From: Saposhnikovia divaricata
Taxonomy: Eukaryota; Streptophyta; Magnoliopsida; Apiales; Apiaceae
Assembly (NCBI GenBank): GCA_036435485.1
Contig: CM071598.1
Coordinates: 42,112,501-42,176,500 of the forward strand
Reading direction: 5' to 3'
Length of the DNA stretch: 64,000 nucleotides
In this document: piece by piece, positions 45,001 through 56,280 of the stretch
How the letters are laid out: each line of letters starts with the position of its first letter
Position numbering within the stretch: position 1 is the stretch's first letter
The notes under the pieces: model-generated
Database searches by the model: none
Told to the model about the DNA's origin: nothing
The model's input: the letters and a program-made list of their open reading frames with translations, nothing else
Position numbers and translations under genes: made by a program

Positions 45001-45319
45001 GTATGATGTACGCAAATCTTACTTCCGTGTCCGTTAAAAAGAATAAACTAGATAAATGTGTAAGAAGATATCTGAAATATTAATGTAAATTATAAACAAG
45101 ATACAATACCAACAGAGTATCTCTGCTTATGTCCACACATCTCGTTATCTCACGGACTCACCCACAGTTTATAAACCAATAAAGGAAGAGCTTGCATATG
45201 CTTAGTAGAAAACTTGCATACCTTCTCGAAAACTTAAATGGAGAAAGAACTCCAGTAGTGTCCCTAGCAGCCCAGCCAAAAGCCTTGATGGGGTGTTCAG
45301 TTTCGGATGATTTCGCCAT
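42052..45319 (-). CDS. MTD: Mannitol dehydrogenase/CAD-like alcohol dehydrogenase, gene 3
   Basis: Near-duplicate of gene 2. Exons: complement(42052..42254, 42399..42552, 42653..43166, 44593..44706, 45222..45319), 1083 nt, 360 residues, all GT..AG. The same catalytic (C47, H72-E73, C166) and structural zinc ligands, GLGGLG motif and VISTS are present. Differences from gene 2 are few and mostly conservative: DHMEN for DNMEN, SESMV for SDSMV, FELD for FALD, KLAKAF for KFAKAF, APETPLELP for GPEKPLEVP, LLHG for LLMG, and GSIIGG for GSNIGG. Exon 2 differs more (GDKD..WGSTKYPIV against GEND..WGFTQYPVV), next to the substrate pocket. Intron 2 is 1426 bp against 965 bp because of an internal duplication and extra sequence, and it lacks the SINE. 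Confidence 0.93.
42321..42343 (-). mobile_element. 23-bp extreme 5'-truncated retroposon tail in intron 4 of gene 3
   Basis: A poly(T) tract plus GACAAAG lies between perfect 10-bp copies of ACATAACAAC (42311-42320 and 42344-42353). Gene 2 has only one copy of that site at the same place. In minus sense the insert is CTTTGTC followed by poly(A), so it looks like the last few bases of a LINE or SINE. Confidence 0.7.
43400..44000. repeat. About 300-bp intragenic tandem duplication in intron 2 of gene 3
   Basis: Landmarks occur in the same order twice: AATTACAGAGCATCAA (43428, 43753), AAAATGGTTTAAAAGCCAAA or its variant (43509, 43835), AAAGACTTAGACTCCGC (43571, 43892) and TTAGAACAAGAAGGC or its variant (43596, 43914). 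Gene 2 has one copy. The two units differ at many positions. Confidence 0.75.
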
Positions 45320-45403
45320 TTCCAAACAAATATTCGAGATTTCAAAATGAAAATGTGAGAGAAAAGAGTATTTGTGATGAGTAAAAGAGAGAGGTAGAGT
45401 GGG

Positions 45404-45411
45404 TATATATA
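45404..45411 (-). promoter_or_regulatory. TATA box of gene 3
   Basis: TATATATA in the same ACTATATATACCC context as gene 2, about 85 bases upstream of the ATG. Confidence 0.65.
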
Positions 45412-45429
45412 GTGATGCACTAACGGGGT

Positions 45430-46702
45430 ACTAGAAACCTCGAGACAAAAGCAACTTGAATTCTATACCATGTTTCTTTTTTGGAAATACGTTTTATTTT
45501 GTACTGTAATATTTATATATATATTTTTTATATTTCTACTACTTTTGTTTTATATTTCAACGTTAACCGACGACTGTTTTCTCAGTAACGTACTTCTCGA
45601 TGGTGCTCCGATTGTTTTACTTAATGTAACATATTTTATTCAGATTTTGGGAGATTCATTATATGAATATTATTTACAATTATAAATTTTCAAAGATTTG
45701 TTTAGATTTTTACAATGAACCGTTTTGGAAAACATAAAGTTAATTAGGAATTTATAAGGAATCATAAACTTTGGATTAAATCGATCGTAACCTCTTTGAT
45801 TGAATTTCAATAAAATCTAATATGCTAGAAAAGTTAACAAGATTATAATTTTATAAATTCTTACTCGTATCCGTGAGATTATATTAGTTTTCACAAATTT
45901 TTATTGGATATTTTCAAATTTATAATTAATTTTTAAAAATCTCAACTAAATATCCTCAAATTTTGATATCCAAACATGTTGTGGAATAAAAACTAGGTTA
46001 CGAGTATTGCGGTTAAGGTTTGTGTATTTAATGCAAAGGTGTGTGAGCTTCGTGCTTTAATGGCTGCTCTTGTGCTCGTGGCTAACTCTGTCTTCACAAG
46101 ATGCCTACGTACTTTGATGAATATCAAAGATCAAGCCAAAAAACGTAGTTCTAGGTTGAGGGGTCTGGCCCTTTATATAGGCTGAGAAGCGTTAGAATTA
46201 TGGTAGGAGTCAGAGACTTGGTGGACAAGCCTTTGAGGAAGGTTTTAGATCTATTTCTTGTAGGAATCAGTTTTCATATTGAATTGGATGCCTTGGTGGC
46301 TAAGTCTGATGGAGATAATATCCTTATCCAACTATTATTGATGAGCTGTTTATTTCCCCCAATATTAATTACGAAATTAATATTATAATTGGGGTTTTGG
46401 GTCCATCTGGTGGGCCCCACGTTTGGACCATTCTTGGTCTAATTAATGCCACATTAAATGTGTTTTTAGGGCTTATTTTCAGCCCATATCAAAACAGATA
46501 CTATACTTTGTTTGATTTAATTAAGGGTCCATACTCTATATTATATTAGTTGCATTTTACAAATTTTATTGTTACACGTTACTTAAAAAATGTTTTTCTA
46601 CATTTTTTGGAACCAAGTTTAACTAATTTTTATTATATAATTTGAATAGCCGAATGAAGTAATTAGATAAGAATCTAAAATTGTGTATTCAAATTAATAT
46701 AC
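45430..46702. other. Upstream of gene 3, no gene; possible LTR debris
   Basis: 45960-46500 includes a minus-strand TATATAAAGGGCCAGACCCC, followed by ordinary AT-rich sequence. It could be remnants of an LTR, but no ends or partner were found. No protein was recognised. Confidence 0.35.
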
Positions 46703-46903
46703 GAGTAAATTGCATTAAGATGGCCTGAACTAATTTTTTTTTTTTCGAACGACATAGTAGATTTTAAAATATTTTGTCGTTAGCATAGTAGATTTTAAAA
46801 TATTTTGTTGTTGCTGCTCAATTACAGCCTCTGTAGAATCTAAAAATTCAAAATCATATTGCATATATGTTTTGTTCCTTTGAACTCCGTCACCTGCAGA
46901 CCC

Positions 46904-47251
46904 CTACACTTCATCTACATTTTTCTTTTCTTGAGTTAAAGTAAGGGTGCTAGTAATATATATTTTTACAAGCCTATTAGGTGAATTCATGAGTAGTGTA
47001 CACATTAAAATTAATTGTTCATCACTAATCAGTTCAAACAATCTCTTCTTCATATCAGTATCAATAAATTTATACCACATTCGAATGTAAACGGTGTTTC
47101 CACAATCTTTAAGCATGGTATATATCTTCAATAAACTTATTTCGTCAATATTGCACATATCAACATAATCTATATGACCATCAACATATGTTTTTGGATT
47201 TTCAAGCATTACTTCCCCATGAAATAATTTCATAAATAAGTGTTCATTATC
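46904..47251 (-). pseudogene. PB1-like domain exon of a MULE-associated protein
   Basis: Minus-strand frame after an AG acceptor (TATTTGTACAG), reading EHLFMKLFHGEVMLENPKTY, VDGHIDYVDMCNIDEISLLK, IYTMLKDCG and MWYKF, and ending NVDEV and a TAG. The pattern HGG/HGE, NPK.YV.G.VDY.D.C..DE.S..E.Y.M resembles the PB1-like N-terminal domain of plant MuDR-family and related proteins. The SWIM and MULE transposase domains that normally follow are absent, so it is a short derivative. A short upstream frame starting MTWIVRRKEDVAMYK (near 47575) may be a first exon. Confidence 0.55.
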
Positions 47252-47655
47252 TGTACAAATAATACAAAAAATGCTATAAACCTCACAAATTGAGCACATT
47301 AACAAGCAAACAAAAAATGAATATAAAGCATAAAATCCTAATTATAAACTAATCAATGTCATAAAAGCACTTAGTTATAAAGCAAATACATTTAGACATG
47401 TACAAGATTATTCAAGTTCATACAACACAAAATCCCTAATTTTTTTACATGTACGTAAACCCTACATTTTGCATGATAAAATACAGGATCCCAAACATAA
47501 CTTTATAATTGGGGGCATTCCTTTGGTTTATACATCGCAACATCTTCTTTTCGCCTCACAATCCATGTCATCTTCTTGCTTTCAGATCTAAATTAGGGTT
47601 TTTCACTTTTAGGGTTAGTAGCTTAGAAGGGATCAAGAACTGGGAGAGAAAAAAT

Positions 47656-48094
47656 TGTTAGATTATATTTTATAATCTAATAATTATTATGGGCTTACAA
47701 ATTAAAGACAATTATACTTAATGTTTATTCTATATTTGGACTAATTAAGTGGTCTTAAATAAAGAGTCCAATAACATCTTATTCGGTATGGGCTTTGTAA
47801 TGTGTAATACCCAATAGTAATCTGATTAGGGTTAATGGGGTCTAATTAGAGTACTATATAAAGAACACAATAGGGTCTTGGTCCCCAAGGCTAATTCATA
47901 ACCTCTACTCCTCTATTCCCATCAGTCTGAGAGAGATACGGCTAGAGGCGAATCAAGTCTGTGGAAGATCAAGTCCCATAATACGTATTCATATCTACTG
48001 TCATGAAATCAGGTATGCTTTCGCACTACAGTTTTATCGTGTAACCTTGATAATATCGCATAAGATGATTCTGGTTATTTATTTAGATCTAACA
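47656..48094 (+). repeat. 5' LTR of the young copia element
   Basis: 439 bp, with TATA-like ACTATATAAAGAAC near 47854. Matches 50587-51025 except for ATGAAATC/ATGGAATC near its end. Confidence 0.93.
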
Positions 48095-49228
48095 ATTGGT
48101 ATCAGAGCCTATCTTATGTCGAGTTATTGGGGTAAATCATATATATTATATGATTATCTTATGTCGAGTTATTGGGGTAAATCATATATATTATATGATT
48201 TTTTTTGTATCGATTATAGTAGTCCTAACATGTGTATTAAAGTCAACCTGCGTTATATTGTTCAAAATCGTGGCTTGCTGTTTTTTGAATTGGTTAATAA
48301 GTATAAGAAGTTTATTTAAAGTGCCATGATTTGTTTTTGGCGGCTCTTGACAATGACAATATATCTATACCGATACGCACCTGGACTACACATACAGGAG
48401 ATCATATGATTTCGGGATCATAGGGCAGGACATATAATTTGGTTTTTTTTTTCCATTATTTATGTATTTGGACTGCCATGATTCAATTTTCTTGGTTATG
48501 CACATAATCATGTTAGTCTGTGTTAAATGATCGTTTTCACAAATGAATGGAATTCGGTTTGTTTCAATGAAACTGTATCAAGTTTTTTCATATTTAATTA
48601 ATATGATGTGATTGTAAATAAAATCAATTCCCCATAATGTTTTGGATTTTTGGATAAATTTTAGATTTTATTTATAGTTATACGGATTTGGGCACATTTT
48701 TTTTTTGAAAAATAATGATTATTTATTTTTCGTCCTTTTATTTCGCGAATAAGTAAGTTGAAGCAAAATATTGCCAAAGTGATATTTATGTGTAGATTTA
48801 TTTATTTTGAAATAATAGGATGTGTATGTTTATTATTTATGCGTTATAATAATCGGCCCAAAGGAAGATTATTTAATGGCCAAATAATGGATGTACGTGC
48901 GGGGATAAATATGTAATAATTATAAATTTTTCATGTGAGTAATAAACCGGCCCAAAGGAAGGTTATTACTTGACCGAATTTATTATTAATATTTGATTTC
49001 TGCGTGGAGAGTACCACTTGCAAGTTAATATTTCTGTCCAAAGACTAAATATTAATGTTGTGCTAGGTATCTTGTTTGAATGGGCCCACACACACTATAG
49101 TAATTAAATTCATGTTTTTTTTTGTGCTATTATGTATGCATATGACATGAATTTTTCTATTATTCGAGCTTATATTTTTTTTTTTCTAAATTATTAGTTA
49201 ATACATCTGCTGCTAATATAACTTCCAA

Positions 49229-50050
49229 CATGAACTCCATCCATGTGCTTAACGGCACAAACTTTAAGAGCTGGAAAGAGAACGTTCTGTTAGTTCTCGG
49301 CTGCATGGATTTAGACTATGCTATAAGGAAAGAACAACCTCCTTCTCTTACGGATGAAATTTCTAACTGAGAAATTGAATTTTGAGAAGTGGGAGCGTTC
49401 TAATCGCTTATTGCTCTAGATTTCTTGAGGATGTTGAGTTTGAGGGGGAAGATATAAAGTCAAGAATGTTGTCTTTGAGGAAGAATTAGTTTCTTTGCCT
49501 CGTGTAGTTCAAGATAACAATGTGGATATACCTATAAAGTTTCCTACTCAAAATCAAGATGATGCTCAAGAAGAGCAAACTCAACAAACTCAAGAGAAAG
49601 TGCCACTTAGTAGATCCAGTAAAGACAATAATGGCACTTGTGGCTATGTCATAAGTTCAGTGGGAGTTTTATGTATGGTCAAGTTTAGTACCCTGTCGGT
49701 TTTGGCATTCATTATGGGTATGTTAAGCAGATATTCAAGTAAACCCGGAATGGATCATTGGATTGTAATTAAATGGGTTATAAGGTACTTGCAAGGAACA
49801 AAATATTACATGCTCGTTTATTAGAATTTGGAAAATTTGGAGATCATTATGTATTCCAATTCTGATTTTGTTGGTTGTGTAGATACAAGAAAATCTACTT
49901 CTGGTTAAGTTTTTTTTATGTCTAAACAGATAGACATTAAATATCAAGTCATTATAGAGGGAATGCAATATCAATTAGTGTCTATTGAGTATATAAGAAC
50001 AAATTCTATGCTAGCAGACCCACTTACTAAATCTTTGACACCATAAAGTT
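49229..50050 (+). pseudogene. Copia gag, RT and RNase H remnants
   Basis: 49230-49366 reads MNSIHVLNGTNFKSWKENVL, a copia gag start, then stops. 49480-49620 gives the Ser/Gln-rich linker before RT (ELVSLPRVVQDNNVDIPI). 49700-49820 gives the end of RT (RYSSKPGMDHW, RYLQGTKYYM). 49850-50045 gives broken RNase H ending in ADPLTKSLTP. Several stops and large deletions remove protease, integrase and the RT core. Confidence 0.82.
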
Positions 50051-50586
50051 TTTTCTTGGGCATACTGCTCATATGGGTGTTGTCTCATTGGAGGATATTC
50101 AATTTTAGTGGGAGTTTTTTTTTAATTTTGTTCTTATATTCGGTACTCAATTTTTTATTGACATTATGGTGATATTTGTGTTTTTGAGTATTCTGCAGAA
50201 TAAAGTTATTTTTATTTTATTCTCTCTATTGCTCTATATGAGTTGTCTCTTTCAATTGTGGTTCTGACATAAAGTTTGAAAGAATAAAGATTGATCTCAC
50301 TAAGGTATTAAGGACCAATTGGAAATAGGCATGATTGAGATCACATTGCATGTAATTTCCAGTTACACATCCATACTTGATCTATGTCATTGAATGTATT
50401 AATATGGTGATCATTGAGGATCGAGTTACGACAATGTGACGAAGGTCGCTTTGGTTCCATGTTTATATATGAGATGGACCAGATTGACTAAGGAAGATGT
50501 TTTCTAAAGAATAAACAATTTTGTGCGCACTTATGGTTATTGAATGTAATTGTTGTTTGGAACAATTTGTAGCCCAAGTGGGAGAT

Positions 50587-51025
50587 TGTTAGATTATATT
50601 TTATAATCTAATAATTATTATGGGCTTACAAATTAAAGACAATTATACTTAATGTTTATTCTATATTTGGACTAATTAAGTGGTCTTAAATAAAGAGTCC
50701 AATAACATCTTATTCGGTATGGGCTTTGTAATGTGTAATACCCAATAGTAATCTGATTAGGGTTAATGGGGTCTAATTAGAGTACTATATAAAGAACACA
50801 ATAGGGTCTTGGTCCCCAAGGCTAATTCATAACCTCTACTCCTCTATTCCCATCAGTCTGAGAGAGATACGGCTAGAGGCGAATCAAGTCTGTGGAAGAT
50901 CAAGTCCCATAATACGTATTCATATCTACTGTCATGGAATCAGGTATGCTTTCGCACTACAGTTTTATCGTGTAACCTTGATAATATCGCATAAGATGAT
51001 TCTGGTTATTTATTTAGATCTAACA
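50587..51025 (+). repeat. 3' LTR of the young copia element
   Basis: Partner of 47656-48094, with equal length. Confidence 0.93.
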
Positions 51026-51276
51026 AAAATCACCACTGAAATTGGAGGGAATTGTGTGTATATTTTAGAATATATGTTTTGTACTGTAAAATTGTAAAAA
51101 TATGTATTTACCATCGTATTTGTAAGATATTTACTAAAGCATTAGTGCTGTTAAGGCGTTTTTGATTGGAACCCTTTCAATGCTATAAAATATTTTGTTT
51201 AGTCGCCAAAGTGTTAATTATAATACATCAACCTTCATTCTGTAAAAAAATTTTAGTTCAAGCCATGCAATTTACT

Positions 51277-51277
<1 letters not shown>

Positions 51278-51326
<49 letters not shown>
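51278..51326. repeat. (TA)n microsatellite
   Basis: About 24 TA units next to the right MULE terminus. Confidence 0.9.
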
Positions 51327-51328
<2 letters not shown>

Positions 51329-51426
51329 AATCCATTAAGAAGAAATGTATATATAATTGTTGGCATTAAATTTATGAATAATAATACGATTACGAAAAAT
51401 TAGAGAGCACATTCAATAAAATTATA

Positions 51427-52542
51427 TCATTATATATAATAAGCGTAAGAGGGATCTTATCTATAATTTTGGTTTGGTCACTGTACTACGAAAATAATCT
51501 AAACCGTCGAATTTAATATTTTTAAAAATAGACGATCAAGATTATATCATATTAAAAAGAAAATTAAAATCTAAATAGGATATAAATCATATTAAAAAGA
51601 AAATTTTAATCTAAATAGGATATATTTAAAAAAAGGTTATATTGGAATTGAATTTTAAAAAAAAATTATAATATGAAAAAGATATAATTAAAAAAGGATA
51701 CAATTGAATTTTACTTAATTTTTTTATTAATATTAAAAAAAGTTTATATTTACTATTTGGGCTCTATCTCGAGATCTAGAAATCATCAAATTTGGATGAT
51801 TTTACGGCCCACGCAAAACTCATAAAATTATCTTTAATTTAGTGATAATTTCACAATTATTATCGAAATGGAAACACTCAGCATCTCAAAAAAAAAATAA
51901 TTACAAATTTTTACATTAATCATATTCAGTGTAGAATACCTACAATATTGATAATCATATTCAATGTAGATAATCAAATTATATATGATTTAAATCATTG
52001 ACATACATGTTTTCGTATTTCAATATAAATACACTTTTTAGTTTACATGTTAAAAAATAAAATATTTTTTATGCTAGATCCATCGTTTTTCATCTATTTA
52101 TTTTATGATCTAACGGTTCTTATTTATTATTAAAAATGTATTTGGTTGTTAGTATAACTATCTTCAAATAATAATAAGATGGGTATTTTGATAATCAAAC
52201 CGAAATATAAGTAGATTTCATAAATCGAATAGAATTTTCAACGTAAAAAATGGTCAATTTCTTATGTCTTTTGTTTCTGCGTTGTTTTAATTGGAAAACA
52301 ATCGTTAAGCCATCACTAAATTAAAGATTATTTTGCTAATTTCATGTGGGCAATAAAATTGTCCAAATAAAATTTTAAGAATTCAAGACAAAGCACAAAT
52401 ATAAAATTAAACGTGTAAAATCTTTTATATGTTAATTTTTTAATAAAAATTTGATATGTAAAATAATAACATATACATATATATTAAAAATTTTAATAAT
52501 ATAATTATAAATATTAGAAAAGGAGCCGTGCAACAAAGCTAG
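51427..52542 (+). mobile_element. Helitron D, non-autonomous, 1.1 kb
   Basis: Starts TCATTATATATAATAAGCGT after an A and ends AGCTAG at 52542 before a T. The 3' hairpin is partly deleted (GCCGTGCAACAAAGCTAG). Interior shares long stretches with Helitrons B and C, including GGTTTGGTCACTGTACTACG and the AGCCATCACTAAATTAAAGA block. Confidence 0.75.
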
Positions 52543-53395
52543 TAATTAAAAAAGACTTGACGGTTGAAGCGGTGAGGGAGATCTACTGAGATACTATATA
52601 CGTGTTGAAAGCTACTCAAAAATTAGTAGACCATATAAAATAAAGTCAAACATTTGAGGGTAACCGAGGAGTATATGTTTCAATGAAAAGTTAAATGTGT
52701 TGGTCCATTATAGGACTATCAAAAAAATTCGAAAAATTTGATATTCGTTCGAAATATATGTATTCGTATTCAAAATAAATCGGATATTATCCGTATTCGA
52801 AATTAATCGGATATTATTTGCATTCGGATCTGACAATTTTGGATACGGATATGGATATAGGTACATCGGTATCCGATAATATCCGAATCCGAGGTTTAAT
52901 TGTAACTAACTTATAACCCGTGCAATGCATGAGTTTCTTATATTATGTTATAAATTTTATTTAATATTATAATTATGTTTTTATATAATCATTATTTTAA
53001 ATAATTTTTTAATTTTAATTTGATATAAATTACCATTAGTTTATTATATTAATGTGAAAAAGACAATCGACTAATTACCATTAATTTTATTATGTAAATC
53101 AATTAATTACAATTAATTATAACGTGTTTTAATTCGAAGGTAGGTGTTTATAAAATGTAATATCTTCAACTAAAAGTAAATGTGACAAAGGTAATCGACT
53201 AATTACCATTAATTTTATTATATTAATGCGAAAAAGACAATCGACCAATTACCATTAATTTAATTATTTAAATCGATTAATTACCATTAATTATAACGTG
53301 TTTTAATTCCAAAAGGAAATATTAATGATGGAAAGATATGATACGATTGATGTTTTTAGATGTTTATAAAAAGTAATATCTCGACTAATTACTAT
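52543..53395. repeat. Decayed Helitron 3' end and imperfect tandem repeats
   Basis: 52735-52895 has repeated CGGATATTATCCG-type motifs in both orientations. At 52908-52930 the minus strand shows a Helitron-like 3' end (CATTGCACGGGTTATAAGTTAG). 53040-53330 contains two to three imperfect copies of an ~100-170-bp unit with AATCGACTAATTACCATTAA. No gene was seen. Confidence 0.55.
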
Positions 53396-54240
53396 TTTTT
53401 TTTGCTAATTTAAATTGTATTAGAAAGAAACGGAAACAGTGGGATTTACCCATGATCTATGCTAGCCATAGATAGAACTATCTATAGACAATCTATGGAA
53501 CAGATTGTAAATAGAAAGCAAAACAAAACTTCCTAGGCTAAAAATCAAATAATCAAATCGTTCCTACTACAAACTAAATTCAAGAACCAAGTCGAGCTTG
53601 CTAGCTTAGCTCGTGTATCCGCTAGAATGAAGTCCAGGACTGTGTTTGGCAGATGCATTTCCCCATTGTGCATTCGAGCGTTTCGTTCCCTCCATATGTA
53701 GTACGTGTAAATCTGGACCATGAGCAGGAGAATCTTCCTTCTTGCGCTGTCCATAACTAGGGAAACATGTTGTTGGAACTGAGGCCAGGTATGCCCAGAA
53801 ATTCCCACATTAAAGATGGCCATGAGGGAAGCTAGAACATGCCGACTGAAGGTGCAATGCAGGAATAAGTGGTTGTCAGTTTCGCGGCCACCAACACACA
53901 GAAAACATTGCTGATTCAATGCGATTCCGAACCGCGCAAGACGAGCCAATGTGTTTAGACGCCCATGGCTAAGCAACCAATGATGATGGGCGTATCTATC
54001 TATCTGAGTTGATGCCAAACGTTTTGAGACCATTGAACCTCTTGACCACGGTGTCTAATGGATTCCCATATGTGTCTTGTTTTGACCTTGTGGATATTTA
54101 AACCGTCCCATAAGATAACATCACGGTTGTTACAATTGAAAGCAGGGTAGTCAAAATTTTGGATCCAGTGAGACAGATTAAGAGCCAGGTGGTGGAGCCT
54201 GTGATTTGGCCGAGGTAGACACCACCTAAAAAAAATAACA
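53396..54240 (-). mobile_element. 5'-truncated L1-type LINE, 3' end
   Basis: A minus-strand LINE tail ending in a short A run (T run at 53393-53402 on the plus strand). Only the zinc-binding region downstream of reverse transcriptase and the 3' UTR remain. No target duplication could be identified. Confidence 0.75.
53545..54230 (-). pseudogene. LINE reverse-transcriptase zinc-binding domain (zf-RVT), frameshifted
   Basis: The first part (54230-54000) reads VILWDGLNIHKVKTRHIWES and VQWSQNVWHQLR. The second part, in another frame (about 54033-53545), reads HHWLLSHGRLNTLARLARFG, QQCFLCVGGRETDNHLFLHC and YYIWRERNARMHNG. The C..C..ETDNHLFLHC pattern is the zf-RVT domain typical of plant L1 elements. 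A frameshift near 54010-54030 separates the two. Confidence 0.85.
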
Positions 54241-54786
54241 CCTGAAATAAATAATAACATATAATATAATAACAAAATTTTAAATAATATTTTATAATGA
54301 TAAATTCTTGAATAATTATATTTTTTTATCAATGTTAAGTTAAGGATTTCAAATTTTGTAAAAATCTTTGCAACGTTAAACCAATATAAGTAATCAATTT
54401 TCTTTAAACTTTCTTTTCATTATTTTTTTCACATCTTTTTTCTCCTTTGGCTCTGTTCTTCTTTTGTGGCTTCTACATATCGTTCACGACGTCTCTTATT
54501 ACGTTCAACTTTTTGTTTTTCATTTGTAACTAATGGTCTTGTATGTATATATTTCTGTTGGATAGAATAATATAATTATAATTCTATATCTATGATTATA
54601 TTAGGATTTCTTTTCCAATTCATTCTAAAGATCTTTTATATTTATTTATTTATAGAGTAATTGATTTTAGTTGTTTATACATATTTCACGGTAGTAGCTA
54701 TACGTGGTTAGAGTTGAATATCAATATTAAGATATTAATAATTCTATATGAATTTAATTTGGATCTAATCTACGTACAACGTTGTT
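54241..54786. other. Unassigned AT-rich spacer
   Basis: No gene or complete repeat was recognised between the LINE and the Athila LTR. Confidence 0.4.
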
Positions 54787-56280
54787 TGTTATCACAAAAT
54801 TACGCAAGCGCACGTAGTCACAAGTAATATAAATTAAGTTCGTTCCGCAAAGATCTGGTTAAGTTTTAATCAGAAAATATGCCTATGCAACAATGTATGG
54901 TCTTAATTCACTGCTAAGAAAAATAACAATTTTGGGATTGATTATCTAAATTAAACTAGAATGCAAATATTAAACTAAGAATTAAATTAACTAATGAGAT
55001 TGAAATTGAATTACTAATATGAGAATAAACATGGGATCCTAACTTCATTAAATACTTCCCTTAGATCTGACGCCTTTAATCTCTATATGCAATGGTTTTG
55101 ATATCTGATCGGATAACACGAAACAAGTATACGCTACCTGTCAGCATACGCATACCAAACTAAACATACATCCACAAAAGAGATAGAAGATGAATAGACA
55201 CCAATTATGCTTAGACCCTATATGCCTATAGAATTTGAAAACATAACGGTTGAAGAACAAGTTATCCATTAAGATCACATAGGGTAGTATAAGTATTTTC
55301 ATCTCACACCACGAATCATATTGATAAACAATTATGAACCTATGCTAGCATGGCAAGTTCTAAATCTCAAGATCCACTTTCACTTCACAAGAGATTAACA
55401 ATTCAATTTAGATGTTAGCTACGCATCTAAAAGCATTAAGATTAACCATACGAGGATATCAATTTCACATCACACACAGATCTCTACAGCATCAAGATAC
55501 TAAGTTCCATAAATAAATCCGTTAGAATCCCATGACAACGATTAGCCCATAATTGAACCGTTCATCGTCATGGGAATTGATGAAAACATGATAATTAATA
55601 AGATATGAAAGAAAGAAGTAATAATATTAATAAAAACAAGAGTTGAGAGAACAAATCTATAATCCAAAGTATACAAAAGATGAAGTAGATCTAGATCTTT
55701 GCTTGTCACCGAGCTTGAATCCTTCTCCACTTTTCTCTCTTGCAGTTCTACGTTACAATAATAAAAAGCTGATACAAATTACATGGTAGGATGTGTTTTT
55801 ATAGACTCTAGAAGTCTTGCCCAATAAGCAATTACCTTCTATTACAATTATAATTCGATTAAGGTATCAAAAACTGCCCAAAATACAATTAGAATTAGAA
55901 AAAGGGCAAAACTGGAATTTTTCTGCTTTGCTTCTCATAGAACACGCGTGCGATTTTATTCAGCACGTCCCCTGCACCTGCTATCTATCCCAGGTTGTAG
56001 AAAATCTCTCAAGCTTCGCGTGAGCTGTAAGATCGCTGAAAACGGACTTCTAGAACTCCAGATATGGCCAAAACAGTGTAGACTGCGCAACCTTCCCGGA
56101 AAATCCGAATTTTAATCAATTAATCCTCCCCACACAATAGAAGCATCACCCTTAATTGACATTCTTGCAAGTCTGCACAACTATGCAAAAAACATCAAAA
56201 CAACAATAAACTTGAGGCCAAGTCAATCAATTTAAGCCGAATTTAAGCGATCCAAGTGGATATAAAATCCACTTATCACA
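54787..56280 (-). repeat. 3' LTR of the Athila-type element
   Basis: In minus sense it begins TGTGATAAGTGGATTTTATA directly after the purine-rich AAGTTTGGGGG and ends near 54787 in GTGATAACA. About 1.49 kb. The exact left end is uncertain by a few bases without its partner. Confidence 0.65.

Larger units (their letters stand above)
47656..51025 (+). mobile_element. Young internally deleted Ty1/copia element
   Basis: Two 439-bp LTRs (47656-48094 and 50587-51025) differ at one base that I can find. Target duplication is AAAAT (47651-47655 and 51026-51030). LTRs begin TGTTAGATTATATT and end AGATCTAACA. The primer-binding site TGGTATCAGAGC is at 48097-48108, and the right LTR is preceded by AAGTGGGAGA. 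The interior is only 2.5 kb and holds decayed scraps of gag, the integrase-RT linker and RT/RNase H. It must have moved with proteins supplied by another element. Confidence 0.93.
46703..51277 (-). mobile_element. Mutator-like element with PB1-like exon, split by a copia element
   Basis: The termini are inverted: GAGTAAATTGCATTAAGATG at 46703 and, in reverse from 51277, GAGTAAATTGCATGGCTTGA. Both continue into TGAACTAA and a T-rich run. The flanks (TTAATATAC, TTATATATA) are only a partial match for a 9-bp duplication. Inside is a minus-strand exon with the PB1-like domain found in plant MULE-linked proteins. Removing the copia insertion leaves about 1.2 kb. Confidence 0.6.
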
